Assembly: GCA_964564545.1 (NCBI GenBank)
Contig: CAZMBP010000057.1
Location: 22,986 to 86,985, forward strand
DNA: 64,000 nucleotides
Direction: 5' to 3'
Source: CAJQQY01 sp964564545
Lineage (GTDB): Bacteria; Bacteroidota; Bacteroidia; Chitinophagales; Saprospiraceae
The notes beneath the pieces were generated by a model. That model was not told where the DNA came from, did no database searches, and saw only the letters and a list, made by a program, of their open reading frames with translations. The position numbers and the translations under genes are program-made. This document shows, piece after piece, positions 18,753 through 26,511 of this stretch. Numbering within the stretch: position 1 is the stretch's first letter; the number at the start of each line of letters is the position of its first letter.

Positions 18753-19928
18753 ATGAAAATAGGTATTTTAGGAAGTGGTTCGATGGGAAGTGGTATCGCA
18801 CAAGTAGCAGCCACAGCAGGGCACGAAGTCATCCTTTTTGACAAAAACAAAGAAGCGCTAACTCGTGCAAGCGAAAAATTGCAAAAGATACTCAATCGTC
18901 TCGTCGAAAAAGGACGCATAGATGATGCAACTGCCAAAGCAATTTTTGGAAGAATATATTTAGTTGACAACATGAATGCTTACGCTGAATGTGGACTTGT
19001 CATTGAAGCAATTATCGAAAACTTAGATGTCAAAAAATCCGTTTTTCAACAAATGGAAAATATCGTAAGTGATGATTGTATTTTAGCATCCAACACTTCT
19101 TCGCTTTCTATCGCTTCCATCGCAGCAGCTTGTGAAAAATCAGAACGAGTAATCGGGATCCATTTTTTCAATCCTGCTCCATTGATGAAGTTAGTAGAAA
19201 TAATTCCAGCAGTACAAACTGCTAAGGACGTTTTAGAAAAATCTCAAAAACTTATCGATAGTTGGGGAAAACTAACTGTGGTTACGAAAGACACTCCTGG
19301 ATTTATTGTCAATAGAGTAGCACGTCCATTTTATGCAGAAGCACTTCGCATCCTTGAAGAAGGTGTAGCAGATGTTCCTACCATTGATTGGGCGATGACT
19401 GAAATTGCAGGTTTCCGAATGGGGCCATTTACTCTTATGGATTATATTGGTAACGATGTAAATTATACGGTGACGGAAACAGTATTTACTGCCTTCTATT
19501 TCGATCCTCGCTACAAACCTGCTTTTACTCAAAAGCGATTATCCGAAGCAGGCTATCTTGGTAGAAAATCAGGAAGAGGATTTTACGATTACTCTGAAAA
19601 TGCTAAAAACCCTGAACCTACAAAAGATGATAAGTTAGGGAAATATATTGTTTCAAGAGTCATCGCCATGCTAATCAACGAAGCTGCCGATGCAGTCTTT
19701 TGGCAAATTGCTTCAAAAAAAGATATTGATTTAGCGATGACCAAAGGAGTGAATTATCCGAAAGGATTACTAAAATGGGCAGACGAAATCGGTATCAAAA
19801 AATGTGTCAAACGAATGGATAAATTATATAAAGTCTACGGCGAAGATCGCTATCGTTGTAGTCCACTATTGCGAAAAATGGCGAAGAAAGGAACAACCTT
19901 TTTTGAAAAAGAAAAGGAGATGATTTGA
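18753..19928 (+). CDS. 3-hydroxyacyl-CoA dehydrogenase, PaaH/PaaC-like
   Basis: 391 residues. Rossmann motif GSGSMGSGIAQ at the N-terminus, catalytic-site region VIGIHFFNPAPLMKLVEI, then DTPGFIVNRVARPF and two C-terminal 3HCDH helical domains (around 185-280 and 295-385). It oxidises 3-hydroxyacyl-CoA with NAD. Located 73 bases after paaG in the same direction and followed by a strong terminator, so the two form a short operon. E. coli PaaH is longer (about 475). Confidence 0.88.
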   Translation: MKIGILGSGSMGSGIAQVAATAGHEVILFDKNKEALTRASEKLQKILNRLVEKGRIDDATAKAIFGRIYLVDNMNAYAECGLVIEAIIENLDVKKSVFQQMENIVSDDCILASNTSSLSIASIAAACEKSERVIGIHFFNPAPLMKLVEIIPAVQTAKDVLEKSQKLIDSWGKLTVVTKDTPGFIVNRVARPFYAEALRILEEGVADVPTIDWAMTEIAGFRMGPFTLMDYIGNDVNYTVTETVFTAFYFDPRYKPAFTQKRLSEAGYLGRKSGRGFYDYSENAKNPEPTKDDKLGKYIVSRVIAMLINEAADAVFWQIASKKDIDLAMTKGVNYPKGLLKWADEIGIKKCVKRMDKLYKVYGEDRYRCSPLLRKMAKKGTTFFEKEKEMI

Positions 19929-19938
19929 TTAAGAAAAA

Positions 19939-19975
19939 ACTCGAAGTGATATTCACACTTCGAGTTTTTTTTTTT
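19939..19975 (+). terminator. Rho-independent terminator
   Basis: Stem ACTCGAAGTG / CACTTCGAGT with a seven-base loop and a run of ten or more T, just after the dehydrogenase gene. Confidence 0.93.
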
Positions 19976-20053
19976 GAGTAACCATCGACGCTCCCGTTTA
20001 TTTTTTTCCAAAAAAAATTATACTCAGCTCATCAACACTCGTAATAAAAAAGT

Positions 20054-20061
20054 TAGTTTTG
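20054..20061 (+). promoter_or_regulatory. Candidate -7 element TAGTTTTG
   Basis: Matches TAnnTTTG, 21 bases before the ATG at 20083 and after the preceding terminator. Confidence 0.5.
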
Positions 20062-20082
20062 TTAAAAAGAAATTAGAACCTC

Positions 20083-21672
20083 ATGAAAAGCGAAATTAGA
20101 GTGGCATTGGTGATAGATAACTTAGTCATCTCCAATTGGAAATATAAATTAATACAAAGAATTTTGGATGAAAAAATTGCTGACATAATTTGTGCAATTG
20201 TCCTACCTCCTGAGTCTGTTTCTATAAAAAAAGGGAAAAGTAAAATTCAGGATTTCCATATCAAATTTGATAAAAAATATTACAAACCATCACCAGATGC
20301 CTTTGAAGAAAAAAACTTAAAAGACTTAATTCCTGAGTCAGATAATTGGATATCAGATGATTATAAAGATCGAGTGACGAACGATAATTTTGATTTTTTA
20401 ATCTGGTTGAGTGACGAAGTTCCTAGCGATTTATTTTATAGTAATTTGAAGTATGGTATTTTAAATTTTGCCCATGGAGACGATGATGATCGGTTTTCTC
20501 ATTTTGGATATGATGAGTTTATGAAAATGAAAGGAGTGATTTCTTCCTCTCTAATTCTAAAAAAAGATGTTAACGACTCGGGAAAGATTATTTCCCAAAC
20601 TTGGTCAACGATGACTACTTTATCCTTATCGCGTTCTCGAAATGAACATGCTTGGAAACTACATTCTTTTATCCCAAGAGCCTTAAATATTTTTTTAAAA
20701 GAGGGGGAAAAGATTTTTTCAAATAAACCTCAATATGTTAAAAAAGAAAATCTATCCCATAAAAAATCACCTAGTGAAATTAGCGCTTTAATAAATTTGA
20801 GTAATCATTTTTGTCGCTTCGTCTATAATTTTATTCGAAAAAAGTTTTATCGAGAGCAATGGTTACTTCTCTTTAAAAATGAAACTAAACCTTCCACTTC
20901 AGTTAACGATTTTAAAACCATCCTTCCACCAAAAGATCGATTTTGGGCGGATCCTATTTTAGTTCAAAGAGACAATAAGAACTATCTATTTTTTGAAGAA
21001 TTACTTTATTCAACCGGACGAGGATTTTTATCTGTTGTAGAAATAGATGAAAATGGTTTTTCAGGACCAATTACTCCTATTTTGGAAAAGCCTTATCATT
21101 TGTCTTATCCTTTTATTTTTGAATTGGAAGATAAGTATTACATGATTCCAGAGTCCAACGAAAATAAAAACATTCAACTTTATGAGTGTACTAATTTCCC
21201 TTTTGAGTGGAAACACAAAATGGACTTGATGACAGATGTAGTTGCTGTTGATACAACACTATTTTATCATAATGAAAAATGGTGGATGTTTACGCTTATT
21301 TCGGAATGTAAAGGCATAGGGAAAAATGATGAGTTGTTTCTTTTTTATGCAGACTCACCGTTTACACAAGATTGGAAAAGCCATGCTCAAAATCCAATAA
21401 TTTCAGATGTTAGAAGTGCAAGACCAGGAGGAAGTATTTTCGTTCATAATGGAAAAATCATCAGACCATCTCAAGATTGTTCCAAAAAATATGGCTATGG
21501 AGTCAACCTCAATGAAATTGAAATTCTAACAGAAACAGAATATCGTGAAAAACGAATTCAACACATTGCTCCAACAGATATTGATAAAAATTTCAGACGT
21601 GCACATACCTTTGTACATCTGAATGGAGTATCTTTTATGGATGGATTAATTCAGCGAAACAAATATTTTTAA
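20083..21672 (+). CDS. Glucosamine inositolphosphorylceramide transferase (GINT)-like protein with N-terminal formyltransferase-like region
   Basis: 529 residues. The N-terminal ~230 residues look like a divergent formyltransferase fold (VALVIDNLVISNWKYKLI, LNFAHGDDD, EFMKMKGV). The C-terminal ~280 residues carry the GINT-type beta-propeller region (DRFWADPILVQRDNKNYLFFEE, SYPFIFELEDKYYMIPES, and AVDTTLFYHNEKWWMF). Such proteins occur in lipopolysaccharide or glycolipid biosynthesis clusters. It converges on a GT4 gene only 10 bases away. Confidence 0.8.
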   Translation: MKSEIRVALVIDNLVISNWKYKLIQRILDEKIADIICAIVLPPESVSIKKGKSKIQDFHIKFDKKYYKPSPDAFEEKNLKDLIPESDNWISDDYKDRVTNDNFDFLIWLSDEVPSDLFYSNLKYGILNFAHGDDDDRFSHFGYDEFMKMKGVISSSLILKKDVNDSGKIISQTWSTMTTLSLSRSRNEHAWKLHSFIPRALNIFLKEGEKIFSNKPQYVKKENLSHKKSPSEISALINLSNHFCRFVYNFIRKKFYREQWLLLFKNETKPSTSVNDFKTILPPKDRFWADPILVQRDNKNYLFFEELLYSTGRGFLSVVEIDENGFSGPITPILEKPYHLSYPFIFELEDKYYMIPESNENKNIQLYECTNFPFEWKHKMDLMTDVVAVDTTLFYHNEKWWMFTLISECKGIGKNDELFLFYADSPFTQDWKSHAQNPIISDVRSARPGGSIFVHNGKIIRPSQDCSKKYGYGVNLNEIEILTETEYREKRIQHIAPTDIDKNFRRAHTFVHLNGVSFMDGLIQRNKYF

Positions 21673-21682
21673 GAACGAGAAT

Positions 21683-22771
21683 TTAAACTGCTCCGTACAA
21701 ATCCAAATACTCTTTGTCCATTCTTTCTATAGTGAAATGTTCATAAATACGGGCTTTCCCTTTTTGCCCCATTTCAACACATAATTCAGGACGGGCTAGT
21801 AGATAATCCAATTTTTCAAACAATGCATCAGGATCTTTTTGAGGAACTAAAAATCCTGTTTCTCCATCCATCACTAACTCTTTTGTACCACCGCCATCTG
21901 ATGCAATAACTGGTTTTCCTAGTACCATATATTCCATAATAGAATTGGAAATACCTTCCGTGTAAGTTGCCAAGACTCCAATGTCTATTAAATTCACAAC
22001 AGATTCCACATCATGAACCATTCCTAGAAAAAGTATTTTATCTCTAAATTTTTCTGGAACAATTGATTTAAAATGATCAAGATTTGGACCATCTCCTATC
22101 GCTAGAAATGTAGTATCATTTTGCTTTTCAAGATATTTGCATGCTGCTTTGATGTAAGTATCATAATCTTTTCGATCAAAAAAAGCACCAACCATTCCAA
22201 CTAATTTACCTGGTTTGATTTGATACTGCTGACGAGTTTTTTCTTCATCATTAACATTTTTGACTCTATTAAAATCAAAACCATTATGAATACAAGATCT
22301 CTTTTTTTCAGGGACTCGATAAGCTTCCAGACCTGCATTAGAATTGGCTACAATTATGTCGGAGAAGGGAAAAGTTAACCCAGCTCTAAAATACCTTTTA
22401 TCAAGTAAGCTCATGTCTTCGGGAGCATCCGCTATACATGCGTTAATAAGTTTAATACCTAAAATTTTAACGGTAGGAATAGCATAGATCGTCGGCATAA
22501 TTCCCCAGCTGTGAATAATATCTGGTCTTTCTTTTTTACAAATATTATACAAGCGATAAAAAACACGGGGATCTTTTTTGGGTTTTCTTTCTAGGTAATA
22601 AATAGGAATATTCAAGTCGTACACCTCTGGATAGTGTACTCTACTTTTATTGGCAAAAAGAACTAACGAAACTTCTATATCTTCTCGTTGTGAATAACTT
22701 TTTAATAGTTCTAATAGTCGCCTTTCTCGGCCACCTTTTACAAGACTATCTATTAGCATTATTACTTTCAT
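21683..22771 (-). CDS. Glycosyltransferase family 4
   Basis: 362 residues with a GT-B fold: N-terminal acceptor domain starting KVIMLIDSLVKGGRERRLLELL, and C-terminal nucleotide-sugar domain with GMVGAFFDRKDYDTYIKAA, IGDGPN and the E-x7-E motif in EGISNSIMEYM, followed by GKPVIASDGGGTKELV. Retaining sugar transferase, probably cell-surface polysaccharide. It runs tail-to-tail with the GINT-like gene with no terminator visible between. Confidence 0.92.
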   Translation of the reverse strand: MKVIMLIDSLVKGGRERRLLELLKSYSQREDIEVSLVLFANKSRVHYPEVYDLNIPIYYLERKPKKDPRVFYRLYNICKKERPDIIHSWGIMPTIYAIPTVKILGIKLINACIADAPEDMSLLDKRYFRAGLTFPFSDIIVANSNAGLEAYRVPEKKRSCIHNGFDFNRVKNVNDEEKTRQQYQIKPGKLVGMVGAFFDRKDYDTYIKAACKYLEKQNDTTFLAIGDGPNLDHFKSIVPEKFRDKILFLGMVHDVESVVNLIDIGVLATYTEGISNSIMEYMVLGKPVIASDGGGTKELVMDGETGFLVPQKDPDALFEKLDYLLARPELCVEMGQKGKARIYEHFTIERMDKEYLDLYGAV

Positions 22772-22801
22772 TTGGCAATTATTTATTTCTTAATTGAAAT
22801 T

Positions 22802-22851
22802 ACGAAACGTTTCGTTCAATAGATTTGAAACTCAATACTTCTTAAGAAGTA
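22802..22851. promoter_or_regulatory. Two perfect palindromes upstream of the GT4 gene
   Basis: ACGAAACGTTTCGT (22802-22815) and TACTTCTTAAGAAGTA (22836-22851) are both perfect palindromes, 31 and 65 bases upstream of the GT4 start. They have operator-like size and spacing. The rest of the gap (22772-23087) holds no gene. Confidence 0.4.
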
Positions 22852-23060
22852 AGAGCAAACTATTGATTATTTTAAATATTGAAAAACAATAAGATGGGTT
22901 ATGGGTCTCTAAAAGAGTACACAAATTTAAATAAATACTTAAATAAATCCAACTTAGTGTTCTTTTAGGATTCCTAATCTTCATGAATCTTTTATCATAT
23001 CAGTAAATCATAAAAAAGTCATAAAATTCGTTTTAACCTTCGACACCATTTTTATTTCCG

Positions 23061-23068
23061 TATTTTTG
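23061..23068 (+). promoter_or_regulatory. Candidate -7 element TATTTTTG
   Basis: Matches TAnnTTTG, 19 bases before the ATG of the DUF6702 gene. Confidence 0.5.
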
Positions 23069-23087
23069 CAAAAACATTATTTCAATA

Positions 23088-23612
23088 ATGACTCAAATAA
23101 AACTATTAGCGTTAATCTTTGTTTTTTTTCTAGGAAGTAGCTTTTCTGGAAAAAATGAAGCACACGATATTCACGTCAGTAAGTGCAATATTGATTTTTC
23201 TAATGAAGAAAAAACATTGCAAATCACAATGCATATTTACCTTGACGATTTGGAAGCTGATATTGCAAAAGGTGGGGTAACTGAAAAATTACATTTACTC
23301 ACAGAGAAAGAACACGCAGACGGAGATAAATATTTATTAGAGTATTTTCAAAAAAAATTCAGACTCCAAGTCAATCAAAAAGACGTGAGTTTCAATTTTT
23401 TAGGAAAAGAAATAACGGAAGATTTATTAGGCGGTTGGTTTTATCTCGAAGTAGAAAATGTCCAAGAGCTTAAAGAGTTAAAAATCAATTACGAAATTCT
23501 TACTGATTTATACAATGACCAACAAAGTGTCATTAAAATCAAAGGACCAAACAAAGAGAAAGGTTATTTCCTACTTGATAGCAAAAAGAAAGAAGCCAAC
23601 GTAACCTTCTGA
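23088..23612 (+). CDS. DUF6702 family protein
   Basis: 174 residues: signal peptide, then HDIHVSKCNIDFSNEEKTLQITMHIYLDDLE at the start of the mature protein and GGWFYLEVENV.. with ILTDLYNDQQSVIKIK near the end, as I recall for DUF6702. Function unknown; often next to HupE/UreJ-type genes and peptidases. Two bases separate it from yidD, so the two are cotranscribed. Confidence 0.82.
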   Translation: MTQIKLLALIFVFFLGSSFSGKNEAHDIHVSKCNIDFSNEEKTLQITMHIYLDDLEADIAKGGVTEKLHLLTEKEHADGDKYLLEYFQKKFRLQVNQKDVSFNFLGKEITEDLLGGWFYLEVENVQELKELKINYEILTDLYNDQQSVIKIKGPNKEKGYFLLDSKKKEANVTF

Positions 23613-23614
23613 TA

Positions 23615-23851
23615 ATGAACTTATTAAAAAAAATATTAATCCTCCCGATTCGTTTTTATCAAATCACTATTTCACCTTTATTGGGTTCGAATTGTCGATA
23701 TCAACCGACTTGTTCACACTATATGATTGGTGCAATTGAAGAATGGGGGATTTTTAAAGGAACATGGTTAGGCTTAAAACGAATCGGCCGCTGCCATCCG
23801 TGGAGCAAACGAGACATGCATGATCCCGTACCCAAAAAGAAGAAAAAATAA
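23615..23851 (+). CDS. yidD: Membrane protein insertion efficiency factor
   Basis: 78 residues with the full YidD signature: LPIRFYQITISPLLGSNCRY, QPTCSHYMIGAIEEWG, GLKRIGRCHPW. Small membrane-associated protein that aids YidC-dependent insertion. It starts two bases after the DUF6702 gene rather than beside rnpA/yidC. Confidence 0.96.
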   Translation: MNLLKKILILPIRFYQITISPLLGSNCRYQPTCSHYMIGAIEEWGIFKGTWLGLKRIGRCHPWSKRDMHDPVPKKKKK

Positions 23852-23861
23852 AAATATTTAG

Positions 23862-23896
23862 AACTGTTAGTAATCAAATTGCTAACAGTTTTTTTT
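23862..23896 (+). terminator. Rho-independent terminator after yidD
   Basis: Stem AACTGTTAG / CTAACAGTT followed by eight T. It ends the DUF6702-yidD transcript just before hemB. Confidence 0.9.
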
Positions 23897-23922
23897 CATT
23901 AAAAAAATCTAATAGTATTGTT

Positions 23923-24891
23923 ATGTTAAGAAGACCTAGACGAAACCGACGCTCTGCAGCCATTCGAGGTATGGTTAGAGAAACACGTTTATCAACCGAT
24001 AATTTAGTGTACCCTCTTTTTATTTTTGACGGAAAAAATATCAAAAATGAAATTTCCTCTTTGCCTGGAAATTATCGAATGTCGTTGGATAATATTTTAA
24101 TCGAAATCGAAGAGTGTGTAAATTTAGGCTTACGTAATTTTATGATTTTCCCTGCAGTCATTGAAAAATTAAAAAATAAAACGGCTACCTACAGTTACAA
24201 TCCTAAAAATTTCTACCTCAAAGCTGCAACTAAAATAAAAAAGAAATTTCCAGAAATTACTTTGATTAGTGATGTTGCCATGGATCCATACAGCTCTGAT
24301 GGACATGATGGTCTAGTGAAAAATGGAAAAATTCTTAACGACCCAACACTTCCAATTTTAGGAAAAATGGCCGTTGCTCAGGCTAAGGCTGGATTTGACA
24401 TTATCGGCCCTTCTGATAAAATGGATGGAAGAGTTCAATACATTCGAGAAGCATTGGACAAGGCTGGATTTAACGAAACTGGTATCATGTCTTACTCTGT
24501 AAAATATGCAAGTGCATTTTACGGCCCATTCCGAGATGCTCTAGATTCCGCTCCAAAAGCTGGTGATAAAAAAACTTATCAAATGGATCCTGCTAATCAA
24601 CGAGAAGCACTTATTGAAGCAGAATTGGATACGCAAGAAGGTGCTGATTTTTTGATGGTCAAACCTGCTTTAAACTATCTAGATGTAATTAGTTTATTGA
24701 AAAGTAACTTTGAATTACCGATTGCAGCTTATCATGTAAGTGGAGAATGTGCGATGCTTATTGCTGCTTGCCAAAATGGTTGGTTAGATTATGAAACTGC
24801 AATGCCTGAAACTTTAGTAAGTATTCATCGAGCAGGAGCAGATGTAATCATCACTTATTTTGCCAAAGATTATGCTAAGCTATTAAAATAA
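23923..24891 (+). CDS. hemB: Delta-aminolevulinic acid dehydratase (porphobilinogen synthase)
   Basis: 322 residues, normal length. Condenses two 5-aminolevulinate to porphobilinogen in heme synthesis. Visible: the metal-site region VAMDPYSSDGHDG without the cysteines of zinc-type enzymes, PSDKMDGRVQYIREALD, Schiff-base lysines in SYSVKYASAFYGPFRDA and DFLMVKPALNYLD. The lack of the Cys triad suggests the magnesium-type or metal-variant class. A palindromic repeat starts two bases after its stop. Confidence 0.97.
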   Translation: MLRRPRRNRRSAAIRGMVRETRLSTDNLVYPLFIFDGKNIKNEISSLPGNYRMSLDNILIEIEECVNLGLRNFMIFPAVIEKLKNKTATYSYNPKNFYLKAATKIKKKFPEITLISDVAMDPYSSDGHDGLVKNGKILNDPTLPILGKMAVAQAKAGFDIIGPSDKMDGRVQYIREALDKAGFNETGIMSYSVKYASAFYGPFRDALDSAPKAGDKKTYQMDPANQREALIEAELDTQEGADFLMVKPALNYLDVISLLKSNFELPIAAYHVSGECAMLIAACQNGWLDYETAMPETLVSIHRAGADVIITYFAKDYAKLLK

Positions 24892-24892
24892 C

Positions 24893-24997
24893 ACGTAGCG
24901 GTCTGCTTTAGCTGACCTAAAAAAAGGAGCAAAGCGACTTTCCAATTTTTTTAAACGCTTCGCTTCTTTCCAGGTCAGCTAAAGCAGACGACTACGT
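24893..24997. repeat. Palindromic intergenic repeat (family B), copy 1
   Basis: The arms ACGTAGCGGTCTGCTTTAGC.. (24893-24918) and the inverted copy (24972-24997) are nearly identical over 26 bases. The same arms occur at 59921-60040 and begin again at 63974. It starts two bases after the hemB stop. Confidence 0.9.
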
Positions 24998-25004
24998 ACT
25001 ATAA

Positions 25005-25037
25005 TTAAAAAAGAGAATCCGACCAATGTCGAATTCC
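25005..25037 (-). terminator. Rho-independent terminator of the ECF sigma gene
   Basis: Read on the minus strand, GAATTCGAC / GTCGGATTC with an ATTG loop followed by a T-run. It lies about 50 bases after the sigma stop. Confidence 0.7.
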
Positions 25038-25089
25038 CATATATTTTTGATAGCGTAACAAATTACGCCTTTTGATTGTTTCAAAAGGT

Positions 25090-25671
25090 TTATTTCAGAC
25101 TAACTTCTTTTTCCTCAATCATCTTTCGGATATTAATCAATGCATATCGCATTCTACCCAAAGCTGTATTGATGCTCACTCTCGTCAGTTGAGAAATTTC
25201 TTTAAAACTCATATCCGCATAGTGACGAAGAATTACCACTTCTCTTTGTTCAGGTGGCAATGCGTCCACAAGCGAACGAATTTTTTGGTGTGTTTGACTT
25301 TTCATGATAGTTTCTTCAGCATTGTCATCTCCTGATTTCAATACATCAAAAATATCAAAGGTTTCTGTTTGGGAAACTTTCGGACGACGCTTAGTTCGTC
25401 TAAAGTTATCTACACACATATTATATGAAATCCGCAAAGCCCATTGCAAAAATTTGCCTTCGTGGTTATATTTTCCTTTTCGTAGAGTATCAATAATCTT
25501 GATGAACACCTCTTGGAAAATATCCTCAGCGAGTGCTGTGTCTTTTACGAATAAATAAATTTGAGTGTAAATTTTCGCCTTGTGTCGAGTTAATAAAACT
25601 TCGAAGGCTTTCTCGTCACCTTCAAGGTAACTGTAAATCAATTGCTGATCGTTCAACTGGGTAACTTGCAT
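25090..25671 (-). CDS. RpoE-like ECF sigma factor, stand-alone
   Basis: 193 residues with region 2 (LAEDIFQEVFIKIIDTL, FLQWALRISYNMCVDNFRR) and region 4 (LPPEQREVVILRHYADMSFKEI, then SINTALGRMRYAL). There is no anti-sigma gene beside it, unlike the pair at 10385-11739. This type is widespread in Bacteroidota. Confidence 0.93.
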   Translation of the reverse strand: MQVTQLNDQQLIYSYLEGDEKAFEVLLTRHKAKIYTQIYLFVKDTALAEDIFQEVFIKIIDTLRKGKYNHEGKFLQWALRISYNMCVDNFRRTKRRPKVSQTETFDIFDVLKSGDDNAEETIMKSQTHQKIRSLVDALPPEQREVVILRHYADMSFKEISQLTRVSINTALGRMRYALINIRKMIEEKEVSLK

Positions 25672-25951
25672 AACTATCTACATTTAAGTTAAAAAAAAGT
25701 GGTCTTTGACAATAAATTTTAAAAAAGTGTAGATGTTATGTGATCTATAAGCAATTAATTTTATGAAGAAAAAATGTTTTAAAAATGGGTAATAACCTTT
25801 CTGTTATTATGGATTTCTACTATTATTATTCAAAATCTATTCCCAAGATAAGAGATTATTATATTCAAGGCTAATTTTTTTTCTTGATTTAAGAAAAATT
25901 TAACGAAAACGTTAAATCGTATACATTTATTATAATCTGCCTAAATCTATA

Positions 25952-26000
25952 AGGAATAAAGAGAAAAAAGTGAACTATCACTCTTTTCTCCTTTATTCCT
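25952..26000. terminator. Long orphan hairpin
   Basis: AGGAATAAAG..AAAGTGA pairs with TCACTCTTTT..CTTTATTCCT, a stem of about 21 bases with a short loop. There is no gene end next to it, so it may end an unannotated small RNA, the uvrA-opposed strand, or belong to a dead element. Confidence 0.4.
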
Positions 26001-26163
26001 CTTAACAAAAAACCACCCAACCTTTTGATTTACAGGTATTTATAAATTAACTTTCAACAAATGATAACTTAAAATTAATAAGGTCGGAGGTATAAAAAAT
26101 TTCCCTGAATTATAGTTTTCTCATCTTTTCACAAAACTATTTTCAAATTTATCTGATGAATAA

Positions 26164-26325
26164 TTAAACAAAATCCCATAAACTGGTCTCTGTTAATAAG
26201 AAAAGTTGGTCTTTTATATGAAATTCTAATCCCACTAAACCTTTACCAATACTCCCAGATTTACTCAAATCTTTTACTTTTCCATTTTTTTGTCTAAAAA
26301 TAAAAATGAACTGCTGCCCCAACCT
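26164..26325 (-). pseudogene. Possible remnant of a degraded coding region
   Basis: The minus strand has a 53-codon stretch without a usable ATG. It contains FRQKNGKVKDLSKSG and VGLEFHIKDQLFLLTETSL before a stop. An overlapping frame starts MKTVYHEGWGSSSFLFL, and a third reads TPLRKHQNGGSSLVELS just upstream (to about 26400). The protein-like composition broken across frames suggests a decayed gene. No family recognised. Confidence 0.25.
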
Positions 26326-26511
26326 TCATGATAGACAGTTTTCATTTTGAAAAATTTAAGAAAGAGATAATTCAACTAAACTACTACCTCCATTTTGATG
26401 TTTCCTTAACGGAGTAAAACTAACTTTTCATGGTCTTATTTTTTTCCATGAAAAAGCAGTAATTTTACTTCCTTGTTTTTGTACAAAATTTGATCAAAAC
26501 TTCCTCACTTT

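Larger units (their letters stand above)
25672..26511. other. 840-base region without an intact gene
   Basis: AT-rich. Contains a TTAACG-AAAA-CGTTAA hairpin (25900-25915), a long hairpin (25952-26000), and a stretch on the minus strand (26164-26400) that reads like decayed coding sequence. The last 60 bases presumably hold the uvrA promoter. Confidence 0.5.

Noticed and set aside
17903..19928. Complete phenylacetate degradation cluster
   Set aside because: Only a PaaG-like and a dehydrogenase gene are present; paaABCDE, paaZ, paaJ and paaK are not in the window.
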